Positions 11,261-19,558 are shown, counted from the first letter of the stretch. The stretch: DNA of 64,000 bases from Bartonella machadoae (GCF_022559585.1 NZ_CP087114.1:909095-973094); one strand, 5' to 3'. A program made the numbers and translations. The notes: generated from the letters alone by a model not told the origin.

Positions 11261-12007
11261 ATGGACGTTAAGAAAAGACTTGATGTTCTTTTAGTTGAAA
11301 AAAAAATTTTTACGACTCGCTCACGAGCACGTGATGCTATTGTGCGCAAAACTGTTCAAGTGAATGGTAAAGTTGTTTTAAAAGTTGGGCAAATCGTTTC
11401 TGATACGGCAGAGATTATCGTTTGCGATCCAGCGCAAAACTATGTTTCACGTGCAGCGTTAAAATTGATGAGTGCACTCGATGCATTTCCGGTTGTAACG
11501 GATAAAGTGATTGCTATTGATATAGGTGCATCGACAGGTGGTTTTACACAGGTTCTTTTAGAACGTGGAGCGGCTCATGTCATTGCTGTTGATGTTGGTC
11601 ATCATCAATTGGATGCACGTTTATTGGGCAATAATGCGATAACTTTATTAGAAGGTTTAAATGTTAGAGATTTGCAACGAGAACATTTATGCGGACTGGA
11701 AATTGATCTGATTGTTTCAGATGTCAGTTTTATTTCTCTTAAATTGGCGTTACCTCCTGTTTTGTCTTTAGCCAAAAAGGGGGCTCAAGCCGTTTTATTG
11801 ATAAAGCCTCAGTTTGAGGTTGGTCGTAAGAATCTTGGTAAGGGTGGAGTATTGAAAGATCCATCAATGGCTAAAAAAATTGCTGAAGAGCTCTTTGATT
11901 GGTTAAATATGCAAAGAGGGTGGAATGCAAAAGGGATGATTCTCTCACCTATTACAGGGAGTGATGGTAATTTAGAATATTTGTTATTTGGAGAAAAACA
12001 CGCATGA
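11261..12007 (+). CDS. tlyA: TlyA-family rRNA methyltransferase (haemolysin A homologue)
   Basis: An N-terminal S4 RNA-binding domain (RLDVLLVEKKIFTTRSRA...VQVNGKVV, residues 5-60) precedes an FtsJ-like methyltransferase domain with the SAM motif AIDIGASTGGFTQVLLERGA near residues 86-105 and SDVSFISLK near 150. In characterised members this enzyme 2'-O-methylates 16S/23S rRNA. The name haemolysin is historical. The 248 residues match the family. The stop codon overlaps the ATG of a decayed methyltransferase gene, so an operon once continued here. Confidence 0.92.
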   Translation: MDVKKRLDVLLVEKKIFTTRSRARDAIVRKTVQVNGKVVLKVGQIVSDTAEIIVCDPAQNYVSRAALKLMSALDAFPVVTDKVIAIDIGASTGGFTQVLLERGAAHVIAVDVGHHQLDARLLGNNAITLLEGLNVRDLQREHLCGLEIDLIVSDVSFISLKLALPPVLSLAKKGAQAVLLIKPQFEVGRKNLGKGGVLKDPSMAKKIAEELFDWLNMQRGWNAKGMILSPITGSDGNLEYLLFGEKHA

Positions 12008-12232
12008 ATGATAATGCCATAATCGACCATATTGGGGCGAATGGTAATGGTGTGATAAACTCATTACGTGATTTCTTTCACTTTACTAGGAGAACATGCT
12101 GAGATCAAAGTGCATGGAACATATGCTAAACTTATAATATTAAAGGAAAAACCGCCAGAACGCACTAATGCTCCTTACTAGCATTTTGAAGAAGGCGGTA
12201 AATGTACAATAACACATATAGTATAAAAACAA
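12004..12232 (+). pseudogene. Remnant of a 23S rRNA (uracil-5-)methyltransferase (RlmD/RumA-like)
   Basis: The ATG overlaps the tlyA stop codon. The frame reads MNDNAIIDHIGANGNGV, the start of a TRAM domain, and after a frame change continues GEHAEIKVHGTYAKL and ERTNAPY*HFEEGGKC. The last part resembles the ERVxPxCxHFGxCGGC iron-sulphur segment of the RumA family. It contains an in-frame stop and frameshifts, and the first cysteine of the cluster is lost. Only about the first 75 codons survive; the catalytic domain is gone. This is homology by eye, but the order TRAM domain then Cys cluster is right. Confidence 0.6.
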
Positions 12233-12969
12233 AGTAGAATTAATATATTATTTTATTTAAACCTCCATCAGAATTTGCAGTTTTGTGCATGATTCAATAG
12301 ACCACTTTATAAAAGATTACCATTTATAAACAGAGCATAAAAAGCAAATTATGATGCAATATTATAACGCATGGAAGCACTCAAATGAGATAAAGCAATT
12401 ATAATTTATAACTGTTTATAAACTATATAATACGTTTATATTACAATTTATATCTCATGAAATTGATATACTTTTAATAATAGAATGCATAACAGGCATC
12501 AAAAGCTATTTAAAAGTTACAGTTTAAGAATAATGAATCCAAATTTGGATTGCGTCATTTTAGATACTTCAAAAATGAAAGACGTTTTTTAAGATAAGTA
12601 GAGAGAAGTTAAAAGAGAGAACATCATTCAACACAAATATTTAAAGAGAGTTATAGAAAGATAACATCTGCAAAATTGGGGTGATTAATTTTTCTAACTC
12701 AAAAATGAGCTTAATATCTTAATAGGTTTTAAAGAGGCATTTTGAGAACGTGCTTTCTTTCAAATTGACTGCCTCAAATATGAGAGCGTTGTTATGAATA
12801 CGTTTAAACAATCATAAATAACATGCTTTCCTATTCTTCATTTATATTTTTTGGGATAAGTTTTTATAAAGAAACTAGAGAGCTTGCAATATAATACATT
12901 TTGTATATAGCTACTTGCTATCAATTTCTTTTACAGAGTTCCTTAATATATTCTTTCATAAAGCTGCGT
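12233..12969. other. Gene-free AT-rich stretch at the entry to the phage mosaic
   Basis: About 740 bases with no convincing open frame. It separates the core block from the first lysis module. I see runs of TTTATAA and stretches that may be old coding debris, but nothing identifiable. Confidence 0.4.
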
Positions 12970-13502
12970 CTGTTAAGAAGGGCATGTCGATTAGCCAAGA
13001 GCGAGCAGAAGAAATTCTTTGTGAGGATTTAAAGCAATTTGAGAAGGCTGTTGCAAAAGCGGTGAAGGTTTCGTTAACGGATGAACAGTTCGCAGCGTTA
13101 GTCTCGTTTTGCTATAATGTAGGCACGCGCGCTTTTTACAACTCGACTTTGTTAAAAAGGCTTAATCAAGGTGATTATGCGTCTGTTCCTTTTGAATTGC
13201 AAAAATGGAATAAGGCTGGAGGCAAAGTTCTAAAAGGTTTAGCCAACCGGCGTGCTGCCGAAGCGGGATTATGGGCTCGAGGGTCTTATGTTTCTTCTAA
13301 CTATCAAAGAGTTCAAGCGAAAGAGGCAACGGGTGCACTTAAAATAGAAGCCTTAGCACCGATTATAGGCTCTTGCTCTGGTCTTGGAGGCTTATTAGCA
13401 GGCAATGGTCCTATTCAATGGGCTTTAGCCGGTCTGATGGTTTTAGCGGGGTGTGTTGGTCTCGTATTTGTTGCCAAGCGGTTTCGGGAGCAACGGCTAT
13501 GA
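12970..13502 (+). pseudogene. 5'-truncated phage lysozyme (module copy 1)
   Basis: From VKKGMSIS onwards the product is almost identical to the intact lysozyme at 46202, through LTDEQFAALVSFCYNVG and the C-terminal membrane-like tail IIGSCSGLGGLLAGNGPI. The first ~45 residues, which hold the catalytic Glu, Asp and Thr of the T4-lysozyme-type (GH24) site, are missing; the DNA before 12970 is unrelated. The open frame from 12915 only adds non-homologous residues, so the product cannot be an active muramidase. It belongs to the lysis module with the three genes that follow. Confidence 0.88.
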
Positions 13503-13732
13503 TGTTTTATCTCAAGAAATATTACTTGATGTTTACAGCGGCTTTAGCCGTTTTTTTTATGGCTTTAGCGAAGGCGTTTCATTTAGGCAAGAAAAGCGAA
13601 CAGCACAAGCAAACAGAGAACGCTTTAAAGCAAGTAAAAACACGTCTTGAGGTTGAAAATGAAGTTAATCAGAAGAGTGATGGTGATGTGCGCCGTGATC
13701 TTTCTCGTTGGGTGCGCAGCAAAGAGGATTGA
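13499..13732 (+). CDS. Rz-like inner-membrane spanin subunit (module copy 1)
   Basis: A 77-residue protein with one N-terminal membrane segment (YLMFTAALAVFFMALAKAF) followed by a charged, probably coiled-coil tail (QTENALKQVKTRLEVENEVN). The ATG overlaps the lysozyme stop (ATGA), and the Rz1-like gene starts inside it in another frame. This nested layout is the hallmark of Rz/Rz1 pairs, which fuse inner and outer membranes at the end of phage lysis. The assignment rests on topology and gene arrangement, since Rz proteins share little sequence. The same gene recurs at 17760, 33709 (truncated) and 46861. Confidence 0.65.
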   Translation: MMFYLKKYYLMFTAALAVFFMALAKAFHLGKKSEQHKQTENALKQVKTRLEVENEVNQKSDGDVRRDLSRWVRSKED

Positions 13733-13919
13733 GAGTTGTGGTGGTTGGTTGCCGATTTATTTGGACCAGCAGGATGTTGGTGTGATCAGTGCCAATTTAG
13801 CAAGAGATATTTTAAAGCATAACAAGCATGGGGCGCATTTATGTGGTTGGAAAGATGAACAGAAATCCCAAGAGCGAAGAGCAAAGGTTTACAGAGAGAG
13901 AACGGGAGCTCCTTCATGA
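13659..13919 (+). CDS. Rz1-like outer-membrane lipoprotein (module copy 1)
   Basis: It begins within the Rz-like gene in a different frame. The signal peptide MKLIRRVMVMCAVIFLVGC ends in the lipobox LVGC, so the mature protein would be a lipoprotein starting at Cys19 with about 68 residues. Canonical Rz1 is proline-rich and this one is not, so the name reflects the overlap and lipobox. An upstream in-frame ATG at 13647 is less likely because it would lengthen the signal peptide. A small membrane-protein gene overlaps its 3' end. Confidence 0.65.
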   Translation: MKLIRRVMVMCAVIFLVGCAAKRIESCGGWLPIYLDQQDVGVISANLARDILKHNKHGAHLCGWKDEQKSQERRAKVYRERTGAPS

Positions 13920-14073
13920 GATGATCAACGCTTATCAGGGTGTGAAGATGATGTCACGTTTTATGAAGTGGATGATGTTTTTTGTCTTTATGTTTATTCT
14001 TGACTTTGCCCGCCTTATGGATGCGCTCGATAATATCTTTACGCACCTCAAAAGGCGAATAAGTAAAAGTTGA
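13855..14073 (+). CDS. Small single-span membrane protein, holin-like (module copy 1)
   Basis: 72 residues: a charged N-terminal helix (ERERELLHEMINAYQGVKMM), one hydrophobic span (WMMFFVFMFILDFARLM) and a basic C terminus (LKRRISKS). Its place at the end of a lysozyme/Rz/Rz1 group suggests a holin or a modulator of lysis, but no family signature is visible. The start MNRNPK at 13855 is preferred to the upstream frame start at 13828. Near-identical copies exist at 17410, 33937 and 47217. Confidence 0.6.
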   Translation: MNRNPKSEEQRFTERERELLHEMINAYQGVKMMSRFMKWMMFFVFMFILDFARLMDALDNIFTHLKRRISKS

Positions 14074-14174
14074 AAAGTTTCTTTTTTAAGAAAAATTGAT
14101 ATTAATGATAAGTTAAACTATATTTAACTAGGTAAAACAATGTATAATCATTAAATTTCTTAAAGAGGAAAATT

Positions 14175-14420
14175 ATGAGTCTAAAAAGTGAACTTATAGC
14201 AGCTAAAGTAGATATAAATCTAAAAAGTGTATTTATGGCTATAGCTGAAAGAAAACACCGTCCAGCATCTCAAATTTTACGTGATCTTATTCGTGTTTAC
14301 GTTGAAAATAACAAGACACCTAATGAGGAAACGCTTGAAACTTTTCATAAAACCGATAGCAATCAAGATATTTATTATACTGAAAATATTGCTGCTTTGA
14401 TTAAGCAACTGGATATTTAA
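14175..14420 (+). CDS. DinJ/RelB-like antitoxin
   Basis: 81 residues with an N-terminal ribbon-helix-helix-like segment (IAAKVDINLKSVFMAIAERKHRPASQILRDLIRVYV) and an acidic C-terminal tail that would cover the toxin. It lies two bases upstream of a YafQ-type toxin. It would repress its own operon and neutralise the toxin. An AAAGAGGA box precedes the ATG. This pair occupies the cargo slot between the holin-like gene and the XRE regulator, where copy 3 of the module carries an adenine methylase instead. Confidence 0.75.
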   Translation: MSLKSELIAAKVDINLKSVFMAIAERKHRPASQILRDLIRVYVENNKTPNEETLETFHKTDSNQDIYYTENIAALIKQLDI

Positions 14421-14422
14421 TT

Positions 14423-14692
14423 ATGCGTTCAGTGAGTTATTCAGGAAAGTTTAAAAAAGATGTAAAACGGGCAAAAAAGCGTGGAAAAGATATGCAAAAA
14501 CTTACAGAAGTTATGCAACTTCTGATTCATAAGCAGCAATTGCCATCTATTTTAAATGATCATGCATTACAAGGAAATTGGAAATCTCGTCAAGATCTTC
14601 ATATAGAACCTGATTGGTTATTAATTTATATAGTTGATGAAGAACGAGTCCATTTTGATAGAACAGATACGCATTCGGATTTATTTAAGTAA
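14423..14692 (+). CDS. YafQ-family mRNA interferase toxin
   Basis: 89 residues of the RelE/YafQ fold. The residues equivalent to the E. coli YafQ active site are all present: H47, H60 and D64 in LHIEPDWLLIY, and H84 and F88 in THSDLF. Such toxins cleave mRNA on the ribosome. Unlike the related pair at 47442, this gene is open from start to stop. It is translated directly after the antitoxin and should form a type II addiction module that stabilises the phage remnant. Confidence 0.85.
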   Translation: MRSVSYSGKFKKDVKRAKKRGKDMQKLTEVMQLLIHKQQLPSILNDHALQGNWKSRQDLHIEPDWLLIYIVDEERVHFDRTDTHSDLFK

Positions 14693-14737
14693 TAATCTTA
14701 TTCTCATCTTTTTAAAAAGACCGTAAACTCAAAATAA

Positions 14738-14770
14738 TTGAGAGAAAAATCTGAATTTTTTTGCTATAAT
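14738..14770 (+). promoter_or_regulatory. Extended -10 promoter before the XRE gene (copy 1)
   Basis: TTGAGAGAAA, then 21 bases from the TTGAGA, then TGCTATAAT (an extended -10, TGnTATAAT). The same arrangement precedes the XRE genes at 17284 and 35030, with TAGAAT in place of TATAAT. The spacing is too long for a normal -35, so the extended -10 probably carries the activity. Confidence 0.5.
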
Positions 14771-14806
14771 CAGAGCGTTAAATTCATTTGTTTCATAAGA
14801 CTTTAG

Positions 14807-15256
14807 ATAGTTACACCCTTTGGGAAAAGCTTATGAAAACTTCGCATAGATCACTCTGATCGTCTTTTAGATATGGCTAAGAGATTAGAAGTTTCAGTTC
14901 CATTTTTATCATCAGTAGAAATTAGCAGAAAATCGGTACCTGTTGGCATAGAAGAAAAGATCATAGAGCTTTATGCTTTAGATCAAGAGGCAGCCGCCCG
15001 TTTAAGGAGAGAATCTGATGCTGGTCGTCATAGTTTTACTATCACATCATCTGATTCCTTGTATCGTGAAACCGTTGGCATGTTTATGAGACTTTTAAAG
15101 ACTTTTTCACAATAGTATTTAGAATCCTTCAAAGGAATATTAGAAGTGATTAAAGAAGAGAAAAGCAAAAAAATACTCAGTTGTAGAGGCATGATTCGAA
15201 ACCCTATTCCCTCGCTTTTATTTGCAAGTCCCTTACCTTTACAAACATATGGATAA
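14807..15256 (+). pseudogene. Inactivated XRE-family regulator (module copy 1)
   Basis: Base-for-base it aligns with the intact regulators at 16892 (complement) and 35030. The start codon has become ATA, codon 10 (Arg) is TGA, and a Gln codon near residue 103 is TAG (15113). An internal ATG at 14873 leaves an 80-residue open piece that lacks the first helix of the HTH. The C terminus, read through the TAG, still matches (GMIRNPIPS). It follows the DinJ/YafQ pair and the shared promoter. Confidence 0.85.
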
Positions 15257-15477
15257 ACAATGAGCTATTTGATTAAAAAAAAGAATGGTGCCCCCAGAGG
15301 GCGAATCAGGCTTTATTAGCAAGAATCAAATAGTATAAAGATGTGCAAGAGTGTATTGATGTATATAATTTTTTATGTTCCAATAAAAAAAATAAGTATT
15401 AAAGAAAAAATCTCAAATCAGAAATTAAAGGTGGTCTAAAAGGTGGACCAAAAAAGGTGGACGGAAGGGGGTGTTAA

Positions 15478-16656
15478 GTGAGGGCGATTCACCGGTTATC
15501 AGCATCATTCGTAAAGACGTCTCCACAGGGTAAATATTGTGATGGGGTAGGACTATGGTTAAATGTTCGAAAAGACAATACGCGTTCTTGGTTTTTTCGC
15601 TATACGCACCACAATAAGCGCCGTGAAATGGGGCTTGGTCCTGTTACAAAGCTTTCTTTAAAAGAAGCGCGCGAGCTTGCTAGGCATTATAGTGATATTC
15701 TTAAAGAAGGTAATGATCCTATTGTTTTTAGAGAACAGACTATTTTAAAACAGCAAAGCAATATCTTTCAAGAAGTTGCGCAAGCGGCTTTTGAAAGCAA
15801 AAAAGCAGAATTGAAAAATGAAGGGAAAAATGGTCGTTGGTTTTCTCCATTAGAGTTGCACGTTATTCCACACATAGGTAAATTATCTATAGAAAAATTG
15901 ACAGCCAATATCATTCGCAATGTTCTTGCACCACTTTGGCATGAAAAAGCAGATACAGCGCGAAAAGCACTGAATCGTATCAATATTTGCTTGAAATATG
16001 CTGCTGCTCTTGGCTTAGATGTTGACCTACAGGCTTGTATGAAAGCACGAGCCCTTTTAGGAAAATCACGTGCGACATCGACGAATATTCCTGCTATGTC
16101 TTGGCAAGAACTTCCAGATTTTTATCACAACTTAGAGGATAATATCCTTTCAAACTTAGCACTAAAATTACTAATTTTGACAGGTGCTCGATCATATCCA
16201 TTGCGCTATTTGCGTCTCGAACAGATTGATAAAAATATATGGACCATACCCAAAGAAAATATGAAAGGTATTGTAGGAAAAGTTTCAGACTTTCGTGTGC
16301 CACTGAGTAGTGAAGCTATGAAAGTCATTGAAAAAACTCTGCCTTTTGAAAAAAAGGGCTTTCTATTTGCGGGGCTTAAAGGAAAACCAATTTCTGATGC
16401 AACGCTTTCTAAATTCATGAAAGACAAAGGCTTTGATTATAGACCTCATGGTTTTAGATCGAGTCTTCGTGACTGGATAGCGGAGACAACATCAACACCA
16501 TTTGAAATTGCAGAATCTATTCTTGCGCATTCAGTTGGTAATTCAGTGACAAAAGCTTACATGCGAACAGACTTCTTAGAGCAACGGCGTGTTCTTTTGG
16601 AGCAATGGGCATCTTTTATATCAGGAACATCTTTACCAAACATTCCAGACCGTTAA
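15478..16656 (+). CDS. Phage tyrosine integrase (P4 type)
   Basis: A 392-residue site-specific recombinase. The N-terminal DUF4102-like arm-binding domain (GKYCDGVGLWL...RREMGLGPVTKLSLKEARELA) is followed by a core-binding part and a catalytic domain with Arg in LTGARSYPLRY, HGFRSSLRDW, ILAHSVG and the nucleophile Tyr in KAYMRTD. The GTG start is supported by the purine-rich GGAAGGGGGTG just upstream and by alignment with the two other integrases, from which it is clearly diverged. It sits between two inverted lysis modules. No tRNA or obvious attachment repeat is next to it. Confidence 0.9.
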   Translation: MRAIHRLSASFVKTSPQGKYCDGVGLWLNVRKDNTRSWFFRYTHHNKRREMGLGPVTKLSLKEARELARHYSDILKEGNDPIVFREQTILKQQSNIFQEVAQAAFESKKAELKNEGKNGRWFSPLELHVIPHIGKLSIEKLTANIIRNVLAPLWHEKADTARKALNRINICLKYAAALGLDVDLQACMKARALLGKSRATSTNIPAMSWQELPDFYHNLEDNILSNLALKLLILTGARSYPLRYLRLEQIDKNIWTIPKENMKGIVGKVSDFRVPLSSEAMKVIEKTLPFEKKGFLFAGLKGKPISDATLSKFMKDKGFDYRPHGFRSSLRDWIAETTSTPFEIAESILAHSVGNSVTKAYMRTDFLEQRRVLLEQWASFISGTSLPNIPDR

Positions 16657-16891
16657 GCCTAAAATATAATTGCTGTCACCCTATTGTAATGGCATCCCTA
16701 GAACTTCAAAGAAGCGTTGCTGTCTTTTTTTCGACATAAGCAATGAGTTTGTCAAATGAAACAACCTCTATAGACTCGTGTCTCTTCCTGCTTCTCCGCC
16801 ATTCGATATTTAGCTATAAATAATTTACTGATTTTCCATATGTTTTTTTAAGGTGCGGGATACATGAATAAAGGTTAGGGAATAGGGTTTT

Positions 16892-17284
16892 CTAACATTC
16901 CTCCGCAACACGAACATTTTTTTGGCTTTTCTCTTCTCTAATCGTTTCTAGTATTCCTTTGAATGATTCTAAATCCTGTTGTGAAAAAACCTTTAAAAGT
17001 CTTGTAAACATGCCAACGGTTTCACGACACAAGGGATCAGACGACTTGATGGTAAAACTGCTGCGACAAGCATCCGATTCTCTCCTTAGACGGGCGGCTG
17101 CCTCTTGATTTAAAGCGTAAACCTCTATGATCTTTTCTTCCATGCCAACGGGTACAGATTTTTTGCCAATTTCTACAGATGATAAAAATGGGACAGAGAT
17201 GTCTAATTTCTTAGCCATATCTAAAAGACGTTCAGAGTGATCTATGCGAAGTTTGCGTAAGGTTTTACCAAAGGGTGTAATCAT
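16892..17284 (-). CDS. XRE-family HTH regulator (module copy 2)
   Basis: 130 residues with an N-terminal helix-turn-helix (FGKTLRKLRIDHSERLLDMAKKLDISVPFLSSVEIGKKSVP). The C-terminal half (AAARLRRESDAC...MFTRLLKVFSQQDLESFKGIL) probably dimerises. It lies directly behind the lysis genes of copy 2 with no cargo between. The start MITPFGK follows a conserved leader with an extended -10. Targets are unknown; a phage late-gene or lysis-timing regulator would be plausible. Bartonella genomes carry many such HTH paralogues. The 230 bases between it and the integrase contain no gene I recognise. Confidence 0.8.
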   Translation of the reverse strand: MITPFGKTLRKLRIDHSERLLDMAKKLDISVPFLSSVEIGKKSVPVGMEEKIIEVYALNQEAAARLRRESDACRSSFTIKSSDPLCRETVGMFTRLLKVFSQQDLESFKGILETIREEKSQKNVRVAEEC

Positions 17285-17321
17285 CTAAAAAATCCTATGA
17301 AACAAATGAACATTCACCTTG

Positions 17322-17353
17322 ATTCTAGCATATTTGAAAATTATTTCTCTCAA
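17322..17353 (-). promoter_or_regulatory. Extended -10 promoter before the XRE gene (copy 2)
   Basis: On the minus strand TTGAGA is followed by TATGCTAGAATC, an extended -10 with TAGAAT. It is the same leader as at 14738 and 34962. Confidence 0.45.
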
Positions 17354-17409
17354 TTCTTAGGAAAGATTTCTTTTCAAAGGGAAACTATTTTAAGAGAGAT
17401 ATGGAGGAA

Positions 17410-17628
17410 CTAACTCTTTGAAAACCACTGTTTTAAATGGGCAAAAACATTGTCTATTGCATCCATAATCCGAGCAAAGTCAAGGATGAGTAAAAAGAGA
17501 AAAAAGGCTATCCACTTCATCAAGCGAGACATCATTTTTACATTTTGATAAGTGATGATTATTTCTTGAAGCATTTCTTTTTCTGCTTCTGTAAGCGCGG
17601 TGGTTTTTTTAGTGTTTTTTCTAGCCAT
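17410..17628 (-). CDS. Small single-span membrane protein, holin-like (module copy 2)
   Basis: Diverged homologue of the proteins at 13855, 33937 and 47217: a charged helix (TEAEKEMLQEIIITYQNVKMM), one span (WIAFFLFLLILDFARIMDAID) and a C-terminal LKQWFSKS. The start MARKNTKK is chosen by alignment with the other copies. The DNA differs enough to show this copy has been separate for longer than copies 1, 3 and 4, yet the frame and topology are kept, which argues for function. Confidence 0.6.
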   Translation of the reverse strand: MARKNTKKTTALTEAEKEMLQEIIITYQNVKMMSRLMKWIAFFLFLLILDFARIMDAIDNVFAHLKQWFSKS

Positions 17629-17827
17629 GTTTCCACCCACATAAATATTCACCCTGCTTGTTATGCTTTAAGATCTCTCTTGCTAAGTTTGAACTGATGA
17701 TGTTCAAATCTTGTCGCTGCAAATATATCGGCAACCAACCCACACAAGAAGAAGCAACTTTATTTGTCGCGCAACCAGTGAGAGAGATCAGTACGCACAT
17801 CAGCATCACTTTTTTTATTAATTTCAT
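17621..17827 (-). CDS. Rz1-like outer-membrane lipoprotein (module copy 2)
   Basis: 68 residues starting MKLIKKVMLMCVLISLTGC, a lipoprotein signal with lipobox LTGC. The mature part shares GWLPIYLQRQDLNIISSNLAREILKHNKQG with the other copies. It overlaps the Rz-like gene upstream and just touches the holin-like gene downstream. Confidence 0.65.
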   Translation of the reverse strand: MKLIKKVMLMCVLISLTGCATNKVASSCVGWLPIYLQRQDLNIISSNLAREILKHNKQGEYLCGWKHG

Positions 17828-17987
17828 TTTCTACCTCAAGCCGTGTTGTTGCAGTCTTTAAAATCTTCTCTGTTTGCTTTTGCTGTTCAGTTCTTTTGCC
17901 AAGAACAAAAGCTTTTGCTACAATCATAAAAAAAGCGGCTAAAGCCGCACCTGTTAGCATCAGATTTTTTTTCATCCATAAAATCAT
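17760..17987 (-). CDS. Rz-like inner-membrane spanin subunit (module copy 2)
   Basis: 75 residues: MILWMKKN, one membrane span (LMLTGAALAAFFMIVAKAFVLG), then a coiled-coil-prone tail (QQKQTEKILKTATTRLEVENEINKK). The ATG overlaps the lysozyme stop codon. Longer upstream readings in this frame are shadows of the lysozyme gene. It pairs with the Rz1-like gene nested in its 3' end. Confidence 0.65.
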   Translation of the reverse strand: MILWMKKNLMLTGAALAAFFMIVAKAFVLGKRTEQQKQTEKILKTATTRLEVENEINKKSDADVRTDLSHWLRDK

Positions 17988-18658
17988 AATTTGTGTTCCT
18001 GAAAGCGTCTTGCGACACAGAAAAGACCGGCACAGGCGGCTAAAACCATAATGGTTGCCAATGCCCATTGGATGGGACCATTGCCCGCTAACAAGCCGCC
18101 AAGACCAGAGAAAGAACCAATGATGGGGGCAAGCGCTTCCGCTTTGAAAATCCCCATTGGCTGTTTGGTTTCTACTGGTTGATAATTGGAGGAAACATAA
18201 GCGCCTTTTGCCCATAAGCCTGCTTCTGCTGTACGCCGGTGTACGAGACCTTGAAGGCGCTTTCCACCCGCTTTGGTCCATTTTTGTAATTCAGAGGGGA
18301 TTGCTTCATATTCACCTTGATTGAGTTTTTTTAACAGTGTCGAATTGCAAAAGGCTGCTGTTCCTACATTATAACAAAAGGACACGAGTGCTGCGAATTG
18401 TTCGTCTGTTAAGGAAACTTGAACAGCGTGTTCAACAGCATTCTCAAATTGTTGCAAATCATGGCAAAGAAACTCTTCTGCTTGTTCTTCAGTGATTATC
18501 ATGCCCTTATGAACAAAGGGTTTTCCAGCAGAATTTGTATGTCCATAACCAATGGTCCATATACCAATGGCATCTTTATAGGCGTTGAGACGCAAGCCTT
18601 CCCATTGTTTAATAAGTGCTAATCCTTCTGATGATATTTTTCTCATAGGTTTCTCCAT
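17984..18658 (-). CDS. Phage lysozyme, GH24/T4 type, with hydrophobic tail (module copy 2)
   Basis: Muramidase that cuts the peptidoglycan glycan backbone during phage lysis. Counted from the second ATG (18646, MRKISSEG), E16, D25 and T31 in KQWEGLRLNAYKDAIGIWTIGYGH have the spacing of the T4 lysozyme triad E11-D20-T26. QFAALVSFCYNVG follows as in lambdoid R-type lysozymes. The C terminus carries extra hydrophobic segments (IIGSFSGLGGLLAGNGPIQWALATIMVLAACAGLF, broken here by charged links in the protein), unusual for a plain endolysin. The start at 18658 or 18646 is open. It is the only intact lysozyme in the 12-36 kb mosaic. Confidence 0.9.
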   Translation of the reverse strand: MEKPMRKISSEGLALIKQWEGLRLNAYKDAIGIWTIGYGHTNSAGKPFVHKGMIITEEQAEEFLCHDLQQFENAVEHAVQVSLTDEQFAALVSFCYNVGTAAFCNSTLLKKLNQGEYEAIPSELQKWTKAGGKRLQGLVHRRTAEAGLWAKGAYVSSNYQPVETKQPMGIFKAEALAPIIGSFSGLGGLLAGNGPIQWALATIMVLAACAGLFCVARRFQEHKL

Positions 18659-18871
18659 AAAAAAAGCCCACCTCTATGGATGGACACTTAAAGTTTCTTG
18701 ATTGAGTAACGACCAGAAAATTCAACAGCTGTTACTTGTTTTATTAATGATAAAATTCTTTCTCAATATCTTAACAATTAGCAAATTATCAGGTCGGGAC
18801 ATCCAGTGATACTAAGGTTCGTGCAATTATGTTGACGTAAATGACCAGTCAAGTCCTTTGCTCGTAACGGA

Positions 18872-19294
18872 TCATATTTTTTCGATATCTGTGTGGATAA
18901 AATCGTTTCCTTTAAATAACAGTGGTAATTCATAATTTTTGCTACAAGCATAAGCAAAACAATCACCCATATTAAGTCGTGCTTTGCTGCCTGTTCCCTT
19001 ACCAAAATTCATATAAGCATGAACAGCAGTTTGATATTCGCGATCTTCAATAGTGACAAATTGAATATTGTAAAATTCTAGAAAATCATCAACTAAAGCT
19101 TTTGCTTCTACAACTGTTGAGCGTGCAACAGGTTTTCCTTCTTGTGTTTTCTCAAAGCAAAGTCCAGCAACAGCTTCCCACACAGCTATTGCTGACGTAT
19201 GATTTTGCTGAGTTTTTTCCATCTTTTCGATAAAAACAGGTGCCTCTTCCTCACCTAACAAAATAGCAAGAATAGCCGAAGCGTCGAGAAACAT
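18872..19294 (-). CDS. vapC: VapC-type PIN-domain ribonuclease toxin
   Basis: 140 residues of the PIN fold. The acidic metal-binding residues are visible: D4 in MFLDASAIL, Glu in WEAVAGL, the Asp of LNMGDCFAYA and the Asp of FKGNDF. VapC toxins cleave tRNA or rRNA. vapB lies directly upstream on the same strand. The pair sits between the P2-like tail gene D and the lysozyme of module copy 2, so it is another accessory insertion in the late region. The frame is intact. Confidence 0.88.
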   Translation of the reverse strand: MFLDASAILAILLGEEEAPVFIEKMEKTQQNHTSAIAVWEAVAGLCFEKTQEGKPVARSTVVEAKALVDDFLEFYNIQFVTIEDREYQTAVHAYMNFGKGTGSKARLNMGDCFAYACSKNYELPLLFKGNDFIHTDIEKI

Positions 19295-19558
19295 TTAAAA
19301 GCCTCCGCTTAAATCATCAAAAAACGCCTTGCGCTGTTCTTCCGTATAAGAATTATATTCTTTACCTAAAAATTTTTTGGTTCGTTGCTGAAGCTCTATA
19401 GCCTTTTCCTGATAAGAAACTTCTTTTTTCTTAGCTTCTTTTAACATCAAAAGTGCTGCTTCAATTGTTTGAGTATAAGTATTATAACCATAAAGGTTTT
19501 TGACTTCATCAGCTAATCTTTTAACATTTTTATTCGGAACAAAAAGTGTATCAGACAT
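19295..19558 (-). CDS. vapB: VapB-type antitoxin
   Basis: 87 residues with an N-terminal DNA-binding stretch (FVPNKNVKRLADEVKNLYG...TQTIEAALLMLKEA) and a C-terminal tail (RTKKFLGKEYNSYTEEQRKAFF) that would wrap VapC. Its stop codon abuts the toxin ATG, so the two are co-translated. Just upstream is an AT-rich leader with repeated TAATATTAGTT, a likely autoregulatory operator. Confidence 0.82.
   Translation of the reverse strand: MSDTLFVPNKNVKRLADEVKNLYGYNTYTQTIEAALLMLKEAKKKEVSYQEKAIELQQRTKKFLGKEYNSYTEEQRKAFFDDLSGGF

Noticed and set aside
15240..15480. tRNA or attachment site beside the integrase at 15478
   Set aside because: No cloverleaf and no direct repeat with the other flank could be found by eye.
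16680..16800. Coding-like stretch on the minus strand (HESIEVVSFDKLIAYVEKK)
   Set aside because: Too short and bounded by stops; could be an old gene scrap but cannot be assigned.
18419..18622. Open frame opposite the lysozyme gene
   Set aside because: Antisense shadow of a well-supported CDS.
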